The notes beneath the pieces were generated by a model. It had not been told where the DNA came from. It was given only the letters and a program-made list of their open reading frames with translations, and ran no database searches. Position numbers and translations under genes: made by a program. A stretch of 45,141 nt of DNA from Anaerosalibacter bizertensis (GTDB lineage Bacteria; Bacillota; Clostridia; Tissierellales; Sporanaerobacteraceae): NCBI RefSeq assembly GCF_009696605.1, contig NZ_VULR01000017.1:1-45141 (forward strand), written 5' to 3'. Below, piece by piece: positions 1 through 6,554 of the stretch (the first letter of the stretch is position 1; the number at the start of each line of letters is the position of its first letter).

Positions 1-98
1 AGAGTAAGACTCCAAGTAGACTACTTGGTTGATAGGTCCCAGGTGTAAGAGTAGCAATATTCTTAGCTAAGGGATACTAATAAGTCGAGGGCTTGACC
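1..98 (+). rRNA. 23S ribosomal RNA, 3' end (partial)
   Basis: The first ~98 bases match the extreme 3' end of bacterial 23S rRNA, including the conserved stretch GGGATACTAATAAGTCGAGG before the closing helix. The gene is cut by the left window edge. A 5S gene and a tRNA array follow on the same strand, the usual order of a Firmicutes rrn operon. The 3' boundary (about GGCTTGACCA) is approximate. Confidence 0.92.
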
Positions 99-140
99 AA
101 TTATCTTACTGTGTATACAATTTTCAATTTCATATATTAT

Positions 141-255
141 CTGGTGACTATAGCAGGAGGGTCACACCTGTTCCCATACCGAACACAGCAGTTAAGCCTC
201 CTAACGCCTATGGTACTTGAGTGGTAACGCTCTGGGAGAGTAGGAAGTTGCCAGA
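141..255 (+). rRNA. rrf: 5S ribosomal RNA
   Basis: The ~115-nt segment has the 5S hallmarks CCCATACCGAACACAG and GGGAGAGTAGG. Its ends, CTGG and CCAG, pair to form helix I. It sits about 42 nt after the 23S end and directly before the tRNA-Asn gene, so it belongs to the same transcription unit. Boundaries are good to a few bases. Confidence 0.95.
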
Positions 256-260
256 TATAT

Positions 261-335
261 TCCTGGGTAGCTCAATGGTGGAGCAACCGGCTGTTAACCG
301 GTAGGTTGTGGGTTCGAGTCCCACCCTAGGAGCCA
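261..335 (+). tRNA. tRNA-Asn (GTT)
   Basis: Full cloverleaf: acceptor TCCTGGG pairs with CCTAGGA, the anticodon loop is CTGTTAA, the T-loop is TTCGAGT and CCA is encoded. It is the first tRNA after 5S. Confidence 0.97.
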
Positions 336-341
336 TATATT

Positions 342-430
342 GCCGGGGTGGCGGAACAGGCAGACGCACAGGACTTAAAATCCTGCGATCCCCAAAGATC
401 GTACCGGTTCGATTCCGGTCCTCGGCACCA
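342..430 (+). tRNA. tRNA-Leu (TAA)
   Basis: Class II tRNA with a long variable arm (GATCCCCAAAGATC) and anticodon loop CTTAAAA. Acceptor GCCGGGG pairs with the CCTCGGC strand and CCA is encoded. Confidence 0.97.
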
Positions 431-437
431 CTACTGG

Positions 438-514
<77 letters not shown>

Positions 515-530
515 TTTAACCTTTAAATAT

Positions 531-607
531 GGCGGCGTAGCTCAGTTGGCTAGAGCATGCGGTTCATACCCGCAGTGTCAGCGGTTCAAATCCGTTCGCC
601 GCTACCA
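531..607 (+). tRNA. Elongator tRNA-Met (CAT)
   Basis: Cloverleaf with acceptor GGCGGCG/CGCCGCT, anticodon loop TTCATAC and encoded CCA. It lacks the initiator hallmarks. It could in principle be a lysidine-modified Ile-CAT; I favour Met from the overall sequence. Confidence 0.88.
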
Positions 608-629
608 TTATTTTAATTCTTAGTATCCT

Positions 630-704
630 GGCCCTATGGTCAAGCGGTTAAGACACCGCCCTTTCACGGCGGTAACCCGGGTTCGAATCCCGGTAGGGTC
701 ACCA
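630..704 (+). tRNA. tRNA-Glu (TTC)
   Basis: Acceptor GGCCCTA/TAGGGTC, anticodon loop CTTTCAC and encoded CCA. It abuts the next tRNA with no spacer. Confidence 0.97.
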
Positions 705-780
705 GGGCGCATAGCTCAGTTGGGAGAGCACCTGCCTTACAAGCAGGGGGTCATAGGTTCGAGCCCTATTGCGCCCACCA
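705..780 (+). tRNA. tRNA-Val (TAC)
   Basis: Begins on the base after the CCA of tRNA-Glu. Acceptor GGGCGCA/TGCGCCC, anticodon loop CTTACAA, CCA encoded. Confidence 0.97.
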
Positions 781-791
781 AATTTAAATAT

Positions 792-868
792 GGCCTGGTA
801 GTTCAGTTGGTTAGAATGCTAGCCTGTCACGCTAGAGGTCGAGGGTTCGAGTCCCTTCCAGGTCGCCA
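792..868 (+). tRNA. tRNA-Asp (GTC)
   Basis: Acceptor GGCCTGG/CCAGGTC, anticodon loop CTGTCAC, CCA encoded. Confidence 0.97.
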
Positions 869-883
869 TTTTACCATAAGGTA

Positions 884-920
884 AATACTTTCGCTGGTGT
901 AGCTCAATTGGCATAAGCAG
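884..920 (+). pseudogene. Broken duplicate of the tRNA-Thr 5' part
   Basis: Positions 884-913 repeat the 30 bases at 1005-1034 with a single difference (C for T at 892). They cover 8-9 bases of leader plus the acceptor 5' strand and D-arm of tRNA-Thr. After 913 the similarity ends abruptly and no anticodon arm, T-arm or 3' acceptor strand follows. This is a truncated tRNA-Thr copy and cannot fold as a tRNA. The sequence that replaces its 3' half is described as the intergenic element at 914-988. Confidence 0.85.
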
Positions 921-988
921 AGAACCCAAATCTCTGATTTGGTGTGAATCGCTTAGTCGGAGCAGCTAAGAACAATAACATTGTTCTT
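914..988 (+). repeat. Intergenic structured element, copy A
   Basis: Inserted where the tRNA-Thr duplicate breaks off. It has three parts. First is an inverted repeat around AACCCAAAT...ATTTGGTGT. Second is a 21-base block at 942-962 containing GAATCGCTTAGTCGGAG. Third is a perfect 9-bp hairpin at 968-988 (AAGAACAAT, loop AAC, ATTGTTCTT). The 21-base block recurs at 1408-1428 with one mismatch. I do not recognise it as a known RNA family. Confidence 0.6.
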
Positions 989-1013
989 TATACATCATTA
1001 AATTAATACTTTT

Positions 1014-1089
1014 GCTGGTGTAGCTCAATTGGCAGAGCAACTGACTTGTAATCAGTAGGTTGGGGGTTCAAGTCCTCTCACCAGCTCCA
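1014..1089 (+). tRNA. tRNA-Thr (TGT)
   Basis: Intact copy: acceptor GCTGGTG/CACCAGC, anticodon loop CTTGTAA, CCA encoded. It is the parent of the truncated duplicate 121 bases upstream. Confidence 0.97.
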
Positions 1090-1097
1090 TAAAATGC

Positions 1098-1183
1098 GGA
1101 GGAGTTCCCGAGTTGGCTAAAGGGGACGGACTGTAAATCCGTTGGCTCAGCCTTCACTGGTTCGAATCCAGTCTCCTCCACCA
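1098..1183 (+). tRNA. tRNA-Tyr (GTA)
   Basis: Class II tRNA, 86 nt, with long variable arm. Acceptor GGAGGAG/CTCCTCC, anticodon loop CTGTAAA, CCA encoded. Confidence 0.97.
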
Positions 1184-1218
1184 AATTTTATTATATAGTG
1201 TATAAAACTAAATAGTTT

Positions 1219-1293
1219 GCGGAAGTGGCTCAGTGGTAGAGCATCGCCTTGCCAAGGCGAGGGTCGCGGGTTCGAATCCCGTTTTCCGCTCCA
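1219..1293 (+). tRNA. tRNA-Gly (GCC)
   Basis: Acceptor GCGGAAG with TTTCCGC, anticodon loop TTGCCAA, CCA encoded. The next gene is a second Gly isoacceptor. Confidence 0.97.
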
Positions 1294-1297
1294 TTAT

Positions 1298-1371
1298 GCG
1301 GGTGTAGCTCAGTGGTAGAGCCCCAGCCTTCCAAGCTGGTTGCGAGGGTTCGATTCCCTTCACCCGCTCCA
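1298..1371 (+). tRNA. tRNA-Gly (TCC)
   Basis: Acceptor GCGGGTG/CACCCGC, anticodon loop CTTCCAA, CCA encoded. Confidence 0.97.
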
Positions 1372-1375
1372 TTTT

Positions 1376-1430
1376 TTATAAGAAAACCAAAATACGTTTT
1401 TCGTTTTGTGTGAATCACTTAGTCGGAGAA
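1376..1430 (+). repeat. Intergenic structured element, copy B
   Basis: Lies between tRNA-Gly and tRNA-Cys. Like copy A it begins with ATAAG and an AACCAAAA stretch, forms a short hairpin (CAAAATACG with CGTTTTG), then carries the shared block at 1408-1428 (GAATCACTTAGTCGGAG). Blocks on both sides of a non-conserved hairpin loop are retained, which suggests a repeated structured element rather than chance similarity. Its function is unknown. Confidence 0.55.
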
Positions 1431-1474
1431 ATTCTTTAGGATTACTATTTCAAAACAATTATAAAATTAAATAT

Positions 1475-1548
<74 letters not shown>

Positions 1549-1552
1549 ATTT

Positions 1553-1629
1553 GTACCTATAGCTCAACTGGATAGAGTGTCTGACTACGAATCAGAAGGC
1601 TGGGGGTTCGAGTCCCTCTAGGTACACCA
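1553..1629 (+). tRNA. tRNA-Arg (ACG)
   Basis: Acceptor GTACCTA/TAGGTAC, anticodon loop containing ACG, CCA encoded. It is the last tRNA of the array. A34 is presumably deaminated to inosine, as in the family. Confidence 0.97.
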
Positions 1630-1631
1630 TT

Positions 1632-1672
1632 AAAATCCTTGTAATTATTGATGATTACAAGGATTTTGTTAT
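1632..1672 (+). terminator. Terminator of the rRNA-tRNA operon
   Basis: A perfect 14-bp stem (AAAATCCTTGTAAT with ATTACAAGGATTTT) begins 3 bases after the last tRNA and is followed by a short T-rich tract. Confidence 0.9.
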
Positions 1673-1685
1673 ATTCTCAAAGGGG

Positions 1686-1991
1686 GGTTATCATATATTA
1701 TTTTATGTAGGAGCAGAAATTGCTCAAGCACCCTTGTATATAATTTCTGGATTTGTTATTTTAGGTATTCATGCCTTGATATTATTCTTAGCTGCAAAAT
1801 TGTTTAAATTAGATTTATTTACTTGTGGCGTTGCAAGTTTAGCTAATGTAGGGGGAGTTGCTTCAGCACCTATATTAGCAGCAGCATATAGTGAAGCTTT
1901 AATACCAATTGGAGTACTTATGGCCTTGATGGGTTATGTAATAGGTACAGGAGGAGGACTTTTAGTAGGTAAGATATTATCTATGATTTAA
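1686..1991 (+). pseudogene. DUF819-family membrane protein, 3' remnant
   Basis: The frame encodes about 100 residues resembling the C-terminal part of DUF819 (YjcL-like) integral membrane proteins. It shows hydrophobic segments and the family-type stretch ANVGGVASAPILAAAY, followed by VGVLMALMGYVIGTGGG. Family members are close to 400 residues, so roughly three quarters is missing. The frame is open upstream to the tRNA terminator with no ATG. The first usable start would be TTG at 1734, in mid-segment and without a well-placed Shine-Dalgarno. The truncation point coincides with the end of the tRNA operon, suggesting that a recombination or deletion joined the two. It is probably not functional. 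Confidence 0.75.
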
Positions 1992-2006
1992 ATATAAAAC
2001 ATTTTA

Positions 2007-2040
2007 AATAGAGGTACTATATTAGTACCTCTATTTTTTC
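2007..2040. terminator. Bidirectional terminator between DUF819 remnant and sfsA
   Basis: A 13-bp stem (AATAGAGGTACTA with TAGTACCTCTATT, 3-base loop) is followed by T6 on the plus strand and a T-rich tract on the minus strand. It overlaps the sfsA stop codon and can serve both converging transcripts. Confidence 0.85.
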
Positions 2041-2703
2041 ATTTATTTTTATAGAATCTTCCTTTACTATAGAATTATAAGCTAATATATTTACTCCTTT
2101 TTTATTTGCTTCTATCAATGCATTTGAAAACTTTTCATCCATAGAGGTATTAGGGGTAAAATATTTTATGTTTTCCATTTGAATTAGGAAAAATATATAT
2201 CCTTTAAGTCCAGATTCTACTACTTTTATCATTTCCTTTATATGTTTAGTCCCTCTTTCAGTTGGGGCATCTGGGAATAAAGATAAACCATTATTTTCCA
2301 ATGTCACACCTTTCACTTCTATAAATCCACTTTCTTTATCTTTTTCAAAATATAAATCAAAACGAGAATTTCCAAAAGTAACTTCTCTTTTAAGCACTTT
2401 TATATTTTCTAATTCTTTTATCCTATTGGACTTAATAGCATCAAAGACTACTTTGTTTGGAACTTGTGAATCTATATTTATTAGTTGATCTTCCTTATAA
2501 GCAGATATAAGAGAGTATTTGGTCTTTCTATTTGGATTATTTGATTTTTCCAAATAAACTTTTGTACCTTTTATTAGAATTTCTTTACATCTGCCAGTGT
2601 TTTTCACATGAACTTTTTCTTTTTTACCATCAATAAGAACGTTGGCAATAAATCTATTAGGACGTTCTAAAAATATTCCCTCACACATATTATTGTATTT
2701 CAA
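2017..2703 (-). CDS. sfsA: SfsA, sugar fermentation stimulation protein homologue
   Basis: This 228-residue protein matches the SfsA family, which averages about 230-240 residues. Visible family features are the N-terminal ERPNRFIANV stretch, GRCKEIL, FDAIKSNRI, SRFDLYFE, the acidic GFIEVKGVTLE segment and FPDAPTERGTKHI. The family was first linked to maltose use in E. coli and its fold includes a nuclease-like domain; its cellular role remains unclear. I start it at TTG 2703 because GGAGGGA at 2711-2717 is correctly spaced for that codon. A longer reading from TTG 2718 would place the Shine-Dalgarno inside the coding region. It is a single-gene unit, opposite in direction to both neighbours. 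Confidence 0.93.
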   Translation of the reverse strand: MKYNNMCEGIFLERPNRFIANVLIDGKKEKVHVKNTGRCKEILIKGTKVYLEKSNNPNRKTKYSLISAYKEDQLINIDSQVPNKVVFDAIKSNRIKELENIKVLKREVTFGNSRFDLYFEKDKESGFIEVKGVTLENNGLSLFPDAPTERGTKHIKEMIKVVESGLKGYIFFLIQMENIKYFTPNTSMDEKFSNALIEANKKGVNILAYNSIVKEDSIKINEKIEVLI

Positions 2704-2903
2704 AAGTGATCCCTCCAAAGTACATATTAATTCTATTATATATTATTTTAAGGTTAAACAAAATAATATGTTTATTGGATTGGAGGTTTCTAATATAAAA
2801 AAATAATAGTTCGAAATATATAGATAATTTAGAATAAATATAATATAATGGAAATTAGTGGATTCAGTATTATAAACTTAATTTATAGAGAGGTGGATAT
2901 ACT

Positions 2904-3431
2904 ATGAAAAAGGTTGGCTATATTTTAATAGTTAGTATTCTACTATCCATGATTTTAGTTGGATGTAAAAACAATAATTCAGCAGAAATAGATAAGGTAT
3001 ATAAAACTATAGAAGATTATTTTAATAGTTACTATACTATAGATGATTATAAAATTTTAGATGATAGTGATAAGGCATACGCAAAAGAAACGGATTTAAT
3101 TGAAAGTGTAAAACAATATTCAACAGAAGAATTTTTTAACAGGCTAAAAGAAAAAAGGGGAAGTGGGGCAACGGTAGATACGGCTAAATTAGCTAAAAGA
3201 AATATTAAAGTTGGAGATATTGAATATAAAATAGAAAAACCTAAAAATATTGAAGAACTAAAAGATGAGATAACTTTATATTATACAGCAGATTTTAAAT
3301 TTTATAATGATGATAAGGAGGATATTTTAGAAAAAGAAGGGCAAATAAGGCTTAAAAAAGTTAGTGGGGAATGGAAAATAGATTATGAACCAGGATATAT
3401 ACTACATTATATGTTTGAAAAGATAAAGTAA
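2904..3431 (+). CDS. Putative lipoprotein of unknown function
   Basis: The 175-residue product begins with a lipoprotein signal: a KK start, a hydrophobic run of about 15 residues and the lipobox LVGC with the lipidated cysteine near residue 21. The mature part is charged, rich in Lys, Asp and Glu, and alternates helix-like and strand-like stretches. Its C-terminal half ends in a GEWKIDYEPGY motif, reminiscent of the NTF2-like or DUF4878-type ligand-binding folds common in Firmicutes lipoproteins, but I cannot assign a family. GAGAGGTGG lies 8 bases before the ATG. It is monocistronic and ends at its own terminator. Confidence 0.8.
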   Translation: MKKVGYILIVSILLSMILVGCKNNNSAEIDKVYKTIEDYFNSYYTIDDYKILDDSDKAYAKETDLIESVKQYSTEEFFNRLKEKRGSGATVDTAKLAKRNIKVGDIEYKIEKPKNIEELKDEITLYYTADFKFYNDDKEDILEKEGQIRLKKVSGEWKIDYEPGYILHYMFEKIK

Positions 3432-3487
3432 TTTAGTGTATTTTTTATAGCACTGAGACTATTATTAATATATTTATAATTTATATA

Positions 3488-3520
3488 TTAAAGACTGCCA
3501 TGGTAGTCTTTAATTTTATT
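3488..3520 (+). terminator. Terminator after the lipoprotein gene
   Basis: A 12-bp palindromic stem (TTAAAGACTGCC with GGTAGTCTTTAA, one G-T pair) is followed by TTTTATTTTTT. Confidence 0.8.
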
Positions 3521-3598
3521 TTTTAATTTATATAATAGTATATAGAGAACAAATATAAGAAGATTTTATTATAAACTTTAGAAAGGGTGTTATTGTCT

Positions 3599-4132
3599 AT
3601 GTATAAAATTAATGAAACTATCATAAACTTAATTAAGGGAGATATAACTAAGATTGAGACTGATGCTATAGTTAATGCAGCAAACAATACTTTACTTGGA
3701 GGGGGAGGGGTAGATGGAGCAATTCATAGAGCAGGAGGACCAGAAATATTGGATCAATGTAAAAAAATAGGGGGATGTCCTACAGGAGAAGCTAGAATAA
3801 CTACTGCTGGAAACTTACCTAGTAATTATGTTATACATACGGTTGGCCCTGTATATAGGGGAGGAGACAATAGAGAAGCTGAGCTGTTATATAATGCATA
3901 TTATAATTCATTAAAACTGGCTAAAGAATATAATTTAAAGACTATTGCTTTTCCATCTATTTCAACTGGAGTATATGGTTATCCTATAGATAAAGCCTCA
4001 GATATTGCTATTAAAGCAGTAACAGATTTCATTGAAGAAAAAGGTAGTATTGATAAAGTGGATTTTGTTTTATTTAGTGATAATGATTATGAAATATATG
4101 AAAAAAAGTTAAATAAATTAATGAATGAGTAA
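3599..4132 (+). CDS. Macro-domain protein, O-acetyl-ADP-ribose deacetylase type
   Basis: A single macro domain fills this 177-residue protein. It has the ADP-ribose binding signatures GDIT (14-17), [18 protein letters not shown] (26-43, with Asn and Asp placed as in the YmdB/MacroD catalytic subgroup) and ISTGVYGYP near residue 122. Family members hydrolyse O-acetyl-ADP-ribose or mono-ADP-ribose from proteins. ATG 3599 is preferred; TTG 3593 and GTG 3587 are in frame but crowd or overlap the AAAGGGTG ribosome site. No neighbouring ADP-ribosyltransferase is visible, so a role in NAD metabolite clean-up rather than a toxin pair is the cautious reading. Confidence 0.92.
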   Translation: MYKINETIINLIKGDITKIETDAIVNAANNTLLGGGGVDGAIHRAGGPEILDQCKKIGGCPTGEARITTAGNLPSNYVIHTVGPVYRGGDNREAELLYNAYYNSLKLAKEYNLKTIAFPSISTGVYGYPIDKASDIAIKAVTDFIEEKGSIDKVDFVLFSDNDYEIYEKKLNKLMNE

Positions 4133-4173
4133 ATATTTTCATTTGGTAACATTATTTAAAAATTAACTCAATA

Positions 4174-4202
4174 TTGACTTTTCAGGTAAACTAATATATT
4201 AT
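4174..4202 (+). promoter_or_regulatory. Sigma-A-type promoter for the phospholipase-like gene
   Basis: TTGACT at 4174-4179, a 17-base spacer, then TATTAT at 4197-4202. The ribosome site AAGGGAAG follows about 25 bases downstream. Confidence 0.7.
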
Positions 4203-4241
4203 TATTTATGTAACAAATACTATATAAGGGAAGTGTTTTAA

Positions 4242-4877
4242 ATTTTTGGAGATACTCATAAAATAATAGCTAGTAATATCCATGAAAGTGTTCGTAGAAC
4301 CTATGATATAGAGCTAGATAAAAAGAAGCTTTTATGGGGATCTGTAGCACCAGATATATTGCCGCAATTAAAGATACACAGACATTATGAAAAAGAAAGT
4401 TTAGATTTTGTTGTAAATGAAATAGCAAAACTAATATTTTTAAGTAGATTTGTAAATTTAGATGGAAAATTAGATCCTATTGTAAATAAATATATAAGTA
4501 AAAAAATAGGTATGATATCACATTTTTTAAGCGACTTTGTGTGTTTGCCCCATTTTGAACGTTGGACTTTTGCAGGTAGTATGTTTAAACATATGTCTTA
4601 TGAGTCAAAGCTGAATAGATATGCTAAATATCATGATTTTAAAAGGAATGTTATAGATGTTGATGATGTAGATATTTTTCAAGATAAAAATATAAATATT
4701 AAAGAAATAATAAAGAGTTATATTGAAAATGTAATTGAAGAATATTCAATTAATGAAGGATTTAAAAATGATCTTGATTTTTCTCTTTCCTTAAATATCA
4801 AGATATCTTATTTTATAATAGATACTATAAAAGTATATAATGAAGCAATGAAGAAAGAATTTGCTTTTGATTTTTAA
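4242..4877 (+). CDS. Zinc-dependent phospholipase C-like protein with abnormal start
   Basis: The 211 codons resemble the bacterial zinc-dependent phospholipase C-like family (PF00882 type). Seen are an N-terminal DTHKIIASNIHE segment supplying a family His, GSVAPDIL, and the H-x3-D-x6-H metal motif in ISHFLSDFVCLPHF. The conserved N-terminal residues lie before any ATG, GTG or TTG in this frame. The first codon after the upstream stop is ATT 4242, 8 bases after the AAGGGAAG ribosome site. GTG 4233 is in frame but is followed by TTT and a TAA stop. Either initiation uses the rare AUU codon, or a point mutation made TAA of codon 3, with TTG 4359 or another internal start giving a shortened protein. 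No signal peptide is seen. Substrate is not predictable. Confidence 0.72.
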   Translation: MFGDTHKIIASNIHESVRRTYDIELDKKKLLWGSVAPDILPQLKIHRHYEKESLDFVVNEIAKLIFLSRFVNLDGKLDPIVNKYISKKIGMISHFLSDFVCLPHFERWTFAGSMFKHMSYESKLNRYAKYHDFKRNVIDVDDVDIFQDKNINIKEIIKSYIENVIEEYSINEGFKNDLDFSLSLNIKISYFIIDTIKVYNEAMKKEFAFDF

Positions 4878-5127
4878 AATACTATTAAATTTACATTAAA
4901 TAAATTTAAAAAAAGAAGGAATTTTGATTAATGTGTAGAATTGATAATATAGTCGAAATAATTAGACATTTTAGATATTTATAAATTCTAATAGGAATTT
5001 TGTTTAGAGTACTGCTTTATTTGTGACAATACGGAGTAAAATCCTATTTGTTTTAGCAAATAAAACCCAGTACTAGTGGCTTGTATTGCCTAAAATGGTC
5101 CCTAAGTCAAGGACATTATAAAAAAGC

Positions 5128-6048
5128 CTAGGCAGATAAAAGCTGATTTCTATATTGTATAGGAGTCAGCTTTTTTAATCCCCATTGATATCTAAAATTA
5201 TTATAATACTCCATATAATCATCTATTAAAAGCTGTAGTTCCTCAAATGTAGAGAAACCCTTAGAATCTATCTCATCCTTCATATGTCCAAAGAATGATT
5301 CTTGAGGAGCATTATCCCAGCAATTTCCTCTTCTTGACATGGATTGCCCAAGGTTATATTCTTTTAATAACTTTTGAAATTTGGGACTAGTATAGTGTAC
5401 CCCTTGGTCTGAATGTATAAATGCATCCTTATGTAATAAATTCTTATGCTGTATTATTAATTTGCCTATGGTTTTGGTTGCTATTTCAAGAGTAAGACGG
5501 TTAGACAAATTATATGACAGTATTTCATTTGTTGAGGCATCTTTAATTGTTGATAAATATGCCATACAGGAAGCCCCATATGGAAGATATGTTATATCAG
5601 TTAGGAGGACTTTCCCAACAACCTCTTGTTTAAAATTCCTATTCAAAAGATTTGGCACAACAGTATGTTCTTTAGTTGCTTTCATCATTCTTCTATATGG
5701 ATTTGCTTTTCTAATAGGGCATTTAATGTTATACTTTCTCATAATTTTCTGTATACATTTTCTATTGACTATTAAATTGAATTCATTCTCTAGAACCATT
5801 TTAATGGATCTAGAACCTTTCTTATACCCTCTATGATTAAAAGCTTTTAATATTGCTTCTTTCAGTTGTAAATCTCTTTGTTCTCGTACATCTCTATTTT
5901 TTGATGATTCTATGTATCTGTAATAACCAGATCTTGATACTTCTGCTACCTTGCATAGGTGACTAACCATATTTTTAAAGTTGTATTTTGAAATGATTTC
6001 TTGAATAAGTTTGAAGATAATAGCTGCCTTTAGTTCACCTCTTTTCAC
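5128..6048 (-). CDS. IS3-family transposase OrfB (DDE integrase)
   Basis: A 306-residue protein with an HTH_21-like N-terminal region and an rve integrase core. The catalytic triad is visible: Asp151 in LLTDITYL, Asp214 in IHSDQGVHYTS and Glu250 in NAPQESFFGHMKDE, with the family D-35-E spacing. It starts at GTG 6048, overlapping the orfA stop by 4 bases. The -1 frame of orfA is open upstream of this GTG through an ELQERQ stretch back to an A10 run, so the active product is probably the OrfAB fusion made by programmed frameshifting. All key residues are intact, so the element may be active. Confidence 0.93.
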   Translation of the reverse strand: MKRGELKAAIIFKLIQEIISKYNFKNMVSHLCKVAEVSRSGYYRYIESSKNRDVREQRDLQLKEAILKAFNHRGYKKGSRSIKMVLENEFNLIVNRKCIQKIMRKYNIKCPIRKANPYRRMMKATKEHTVVPNLLNRNFKQEVVGKVLLTDITYLPYGASCMAYLSTIKDASTNEILSYNLSNRLTLEIATKTIGKLIIQHKNLLHKDAFIHSDQGVHYTSPKFQKLLKEYNLGQSMSRRGNCWDNAPQESFFGHMKDEIDSKGFSTFEELQLLIDDYMEYYNNFRYQWGLKKLTPIQYRNQLLSA

Positions 6049-6452
6049 CTGCCTTTCTTGCAGCTCGATTTTTTTTTTAATAATTCTGCCTCAGCTTTCC
6101 AGTATGCTATTTCTGCATCCTTTTTAGCTATTATTTCTTCCACAGATAATTCACGACTTAAGGGTCTACCACTATTAAATTTTCTAGTATCTCTAAGTCC
6201 TAATTCCCCAGATTCTCTATATGATTTACGCCACCGCTTACTTGCACTATAGATTCTATGATTACCTAATATATTTACATCAAATCCAGCATCAATAAAG
6301 ATTTGAGTTGGTAAATATCCCTTATTATATTCAGCAATAAACAATGTTTTAAAATCGTCTGTATAAGTAATTCCACGTTTACTTACTGATTTTACATACT
6401 TATTCTTTGATAAAACATCAATCTCTTCATCAGAAAATAATTTATTACTCAT
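6045..6452 (-). CDS. IS3-family transposase OrfA (helix-turn-helix)
   Basis: A 135-residue HTH protein with two winged or homeodomain-like helical segments (FIAEYNKGYLPTQIFIDAGF and RWRKSYRESGELGLRD) and a C-terminal leucine-zipper-like helix (EEIIAKKDAEIAYWKAEAELLKKK). It would bind the terminal inverted repeats. Ten consecutive A residues (plus-strand T at 6069-6078) near its 3' end are the probable -1 slippery site. The ribosome site lies in GGAAAGGTTGGGG before the ATG. Confidence 0.92.
   Translation of the reverse strand: MSNKLFSDEEIDVLSKNKYVKSVSKRGITYTDDFKTLFIAEYNKGYLPTQIFIDAGFDVNILGNHRIYSASKRWRKSYRESGELGLRDTRKFNSGRPLSRELSVEEIIAKKDAEIAYWKAEAELLKKKSSCKKGR
6069..6078 (-). promoter_or_regulatory. 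Probable -1 programmed frameshift site (A10) between orfA and orfB
   Basis: Ten A on the coding strand. Reading orfA gives KKKSSC up to a stop at 6045. Slipping back one base at the run gives KIELQERQVKRGELK and continues straight into OrfB. The ELQERQ motif is the usual linker of IS3-family OrfAB fusions. Confidence 0.75.
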
Positions 6453-6492
6453 TAAATCCCCAACCTTTCCGTTGTCTTTCTACTATATTGTA

Positions 6493-6546
6493 CAAAAAAA
6501 GATCCTATAATAATAGACTTTTTTTAATTGTCTACTATATAGGATC
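6493..6546 (-). terminator. Insulating terminator inside the IS right end
   Basis: On the minus strand, arms 6546-6530 (GATCCTATATAGTAGAC) and 6518-6501 (GTCTATTATTATAGGATC) form a stem of about 17 bp with an A-rich loop. T7 follows (plus-strand A at 6494-6500). It faces transcripts entering the element towards orfA and lies between the IR and the likely transposase promoter (TGTACAAT). Confidence 0.8.
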
Positions 6547-6554
6547 CATTTTAG

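Noticed and set aside
914-945. A reverse-strand proline-like anticodon arm (loop TTTGGGT between AGAGA and TCTCT)
   Set aside because: No acceptor stem, D-arm or T-arm can be built around it on the minus strand, so it is not a tRNA-Pro gene.
5010-5088. Possible riboswitch (CAATAC...GTATTG closing helix) left of the IS
   Set aside because: The outer pairing depends on the IS junction bases and no known riboswitch core is present; a DUF3870 gene remnant explains the stretch better.
5462-5836. A 124-codon plus-strand frame opposite orfB of the IS
   Set aside because: It is a shadow of the transposase gene with no start signals and no domain.
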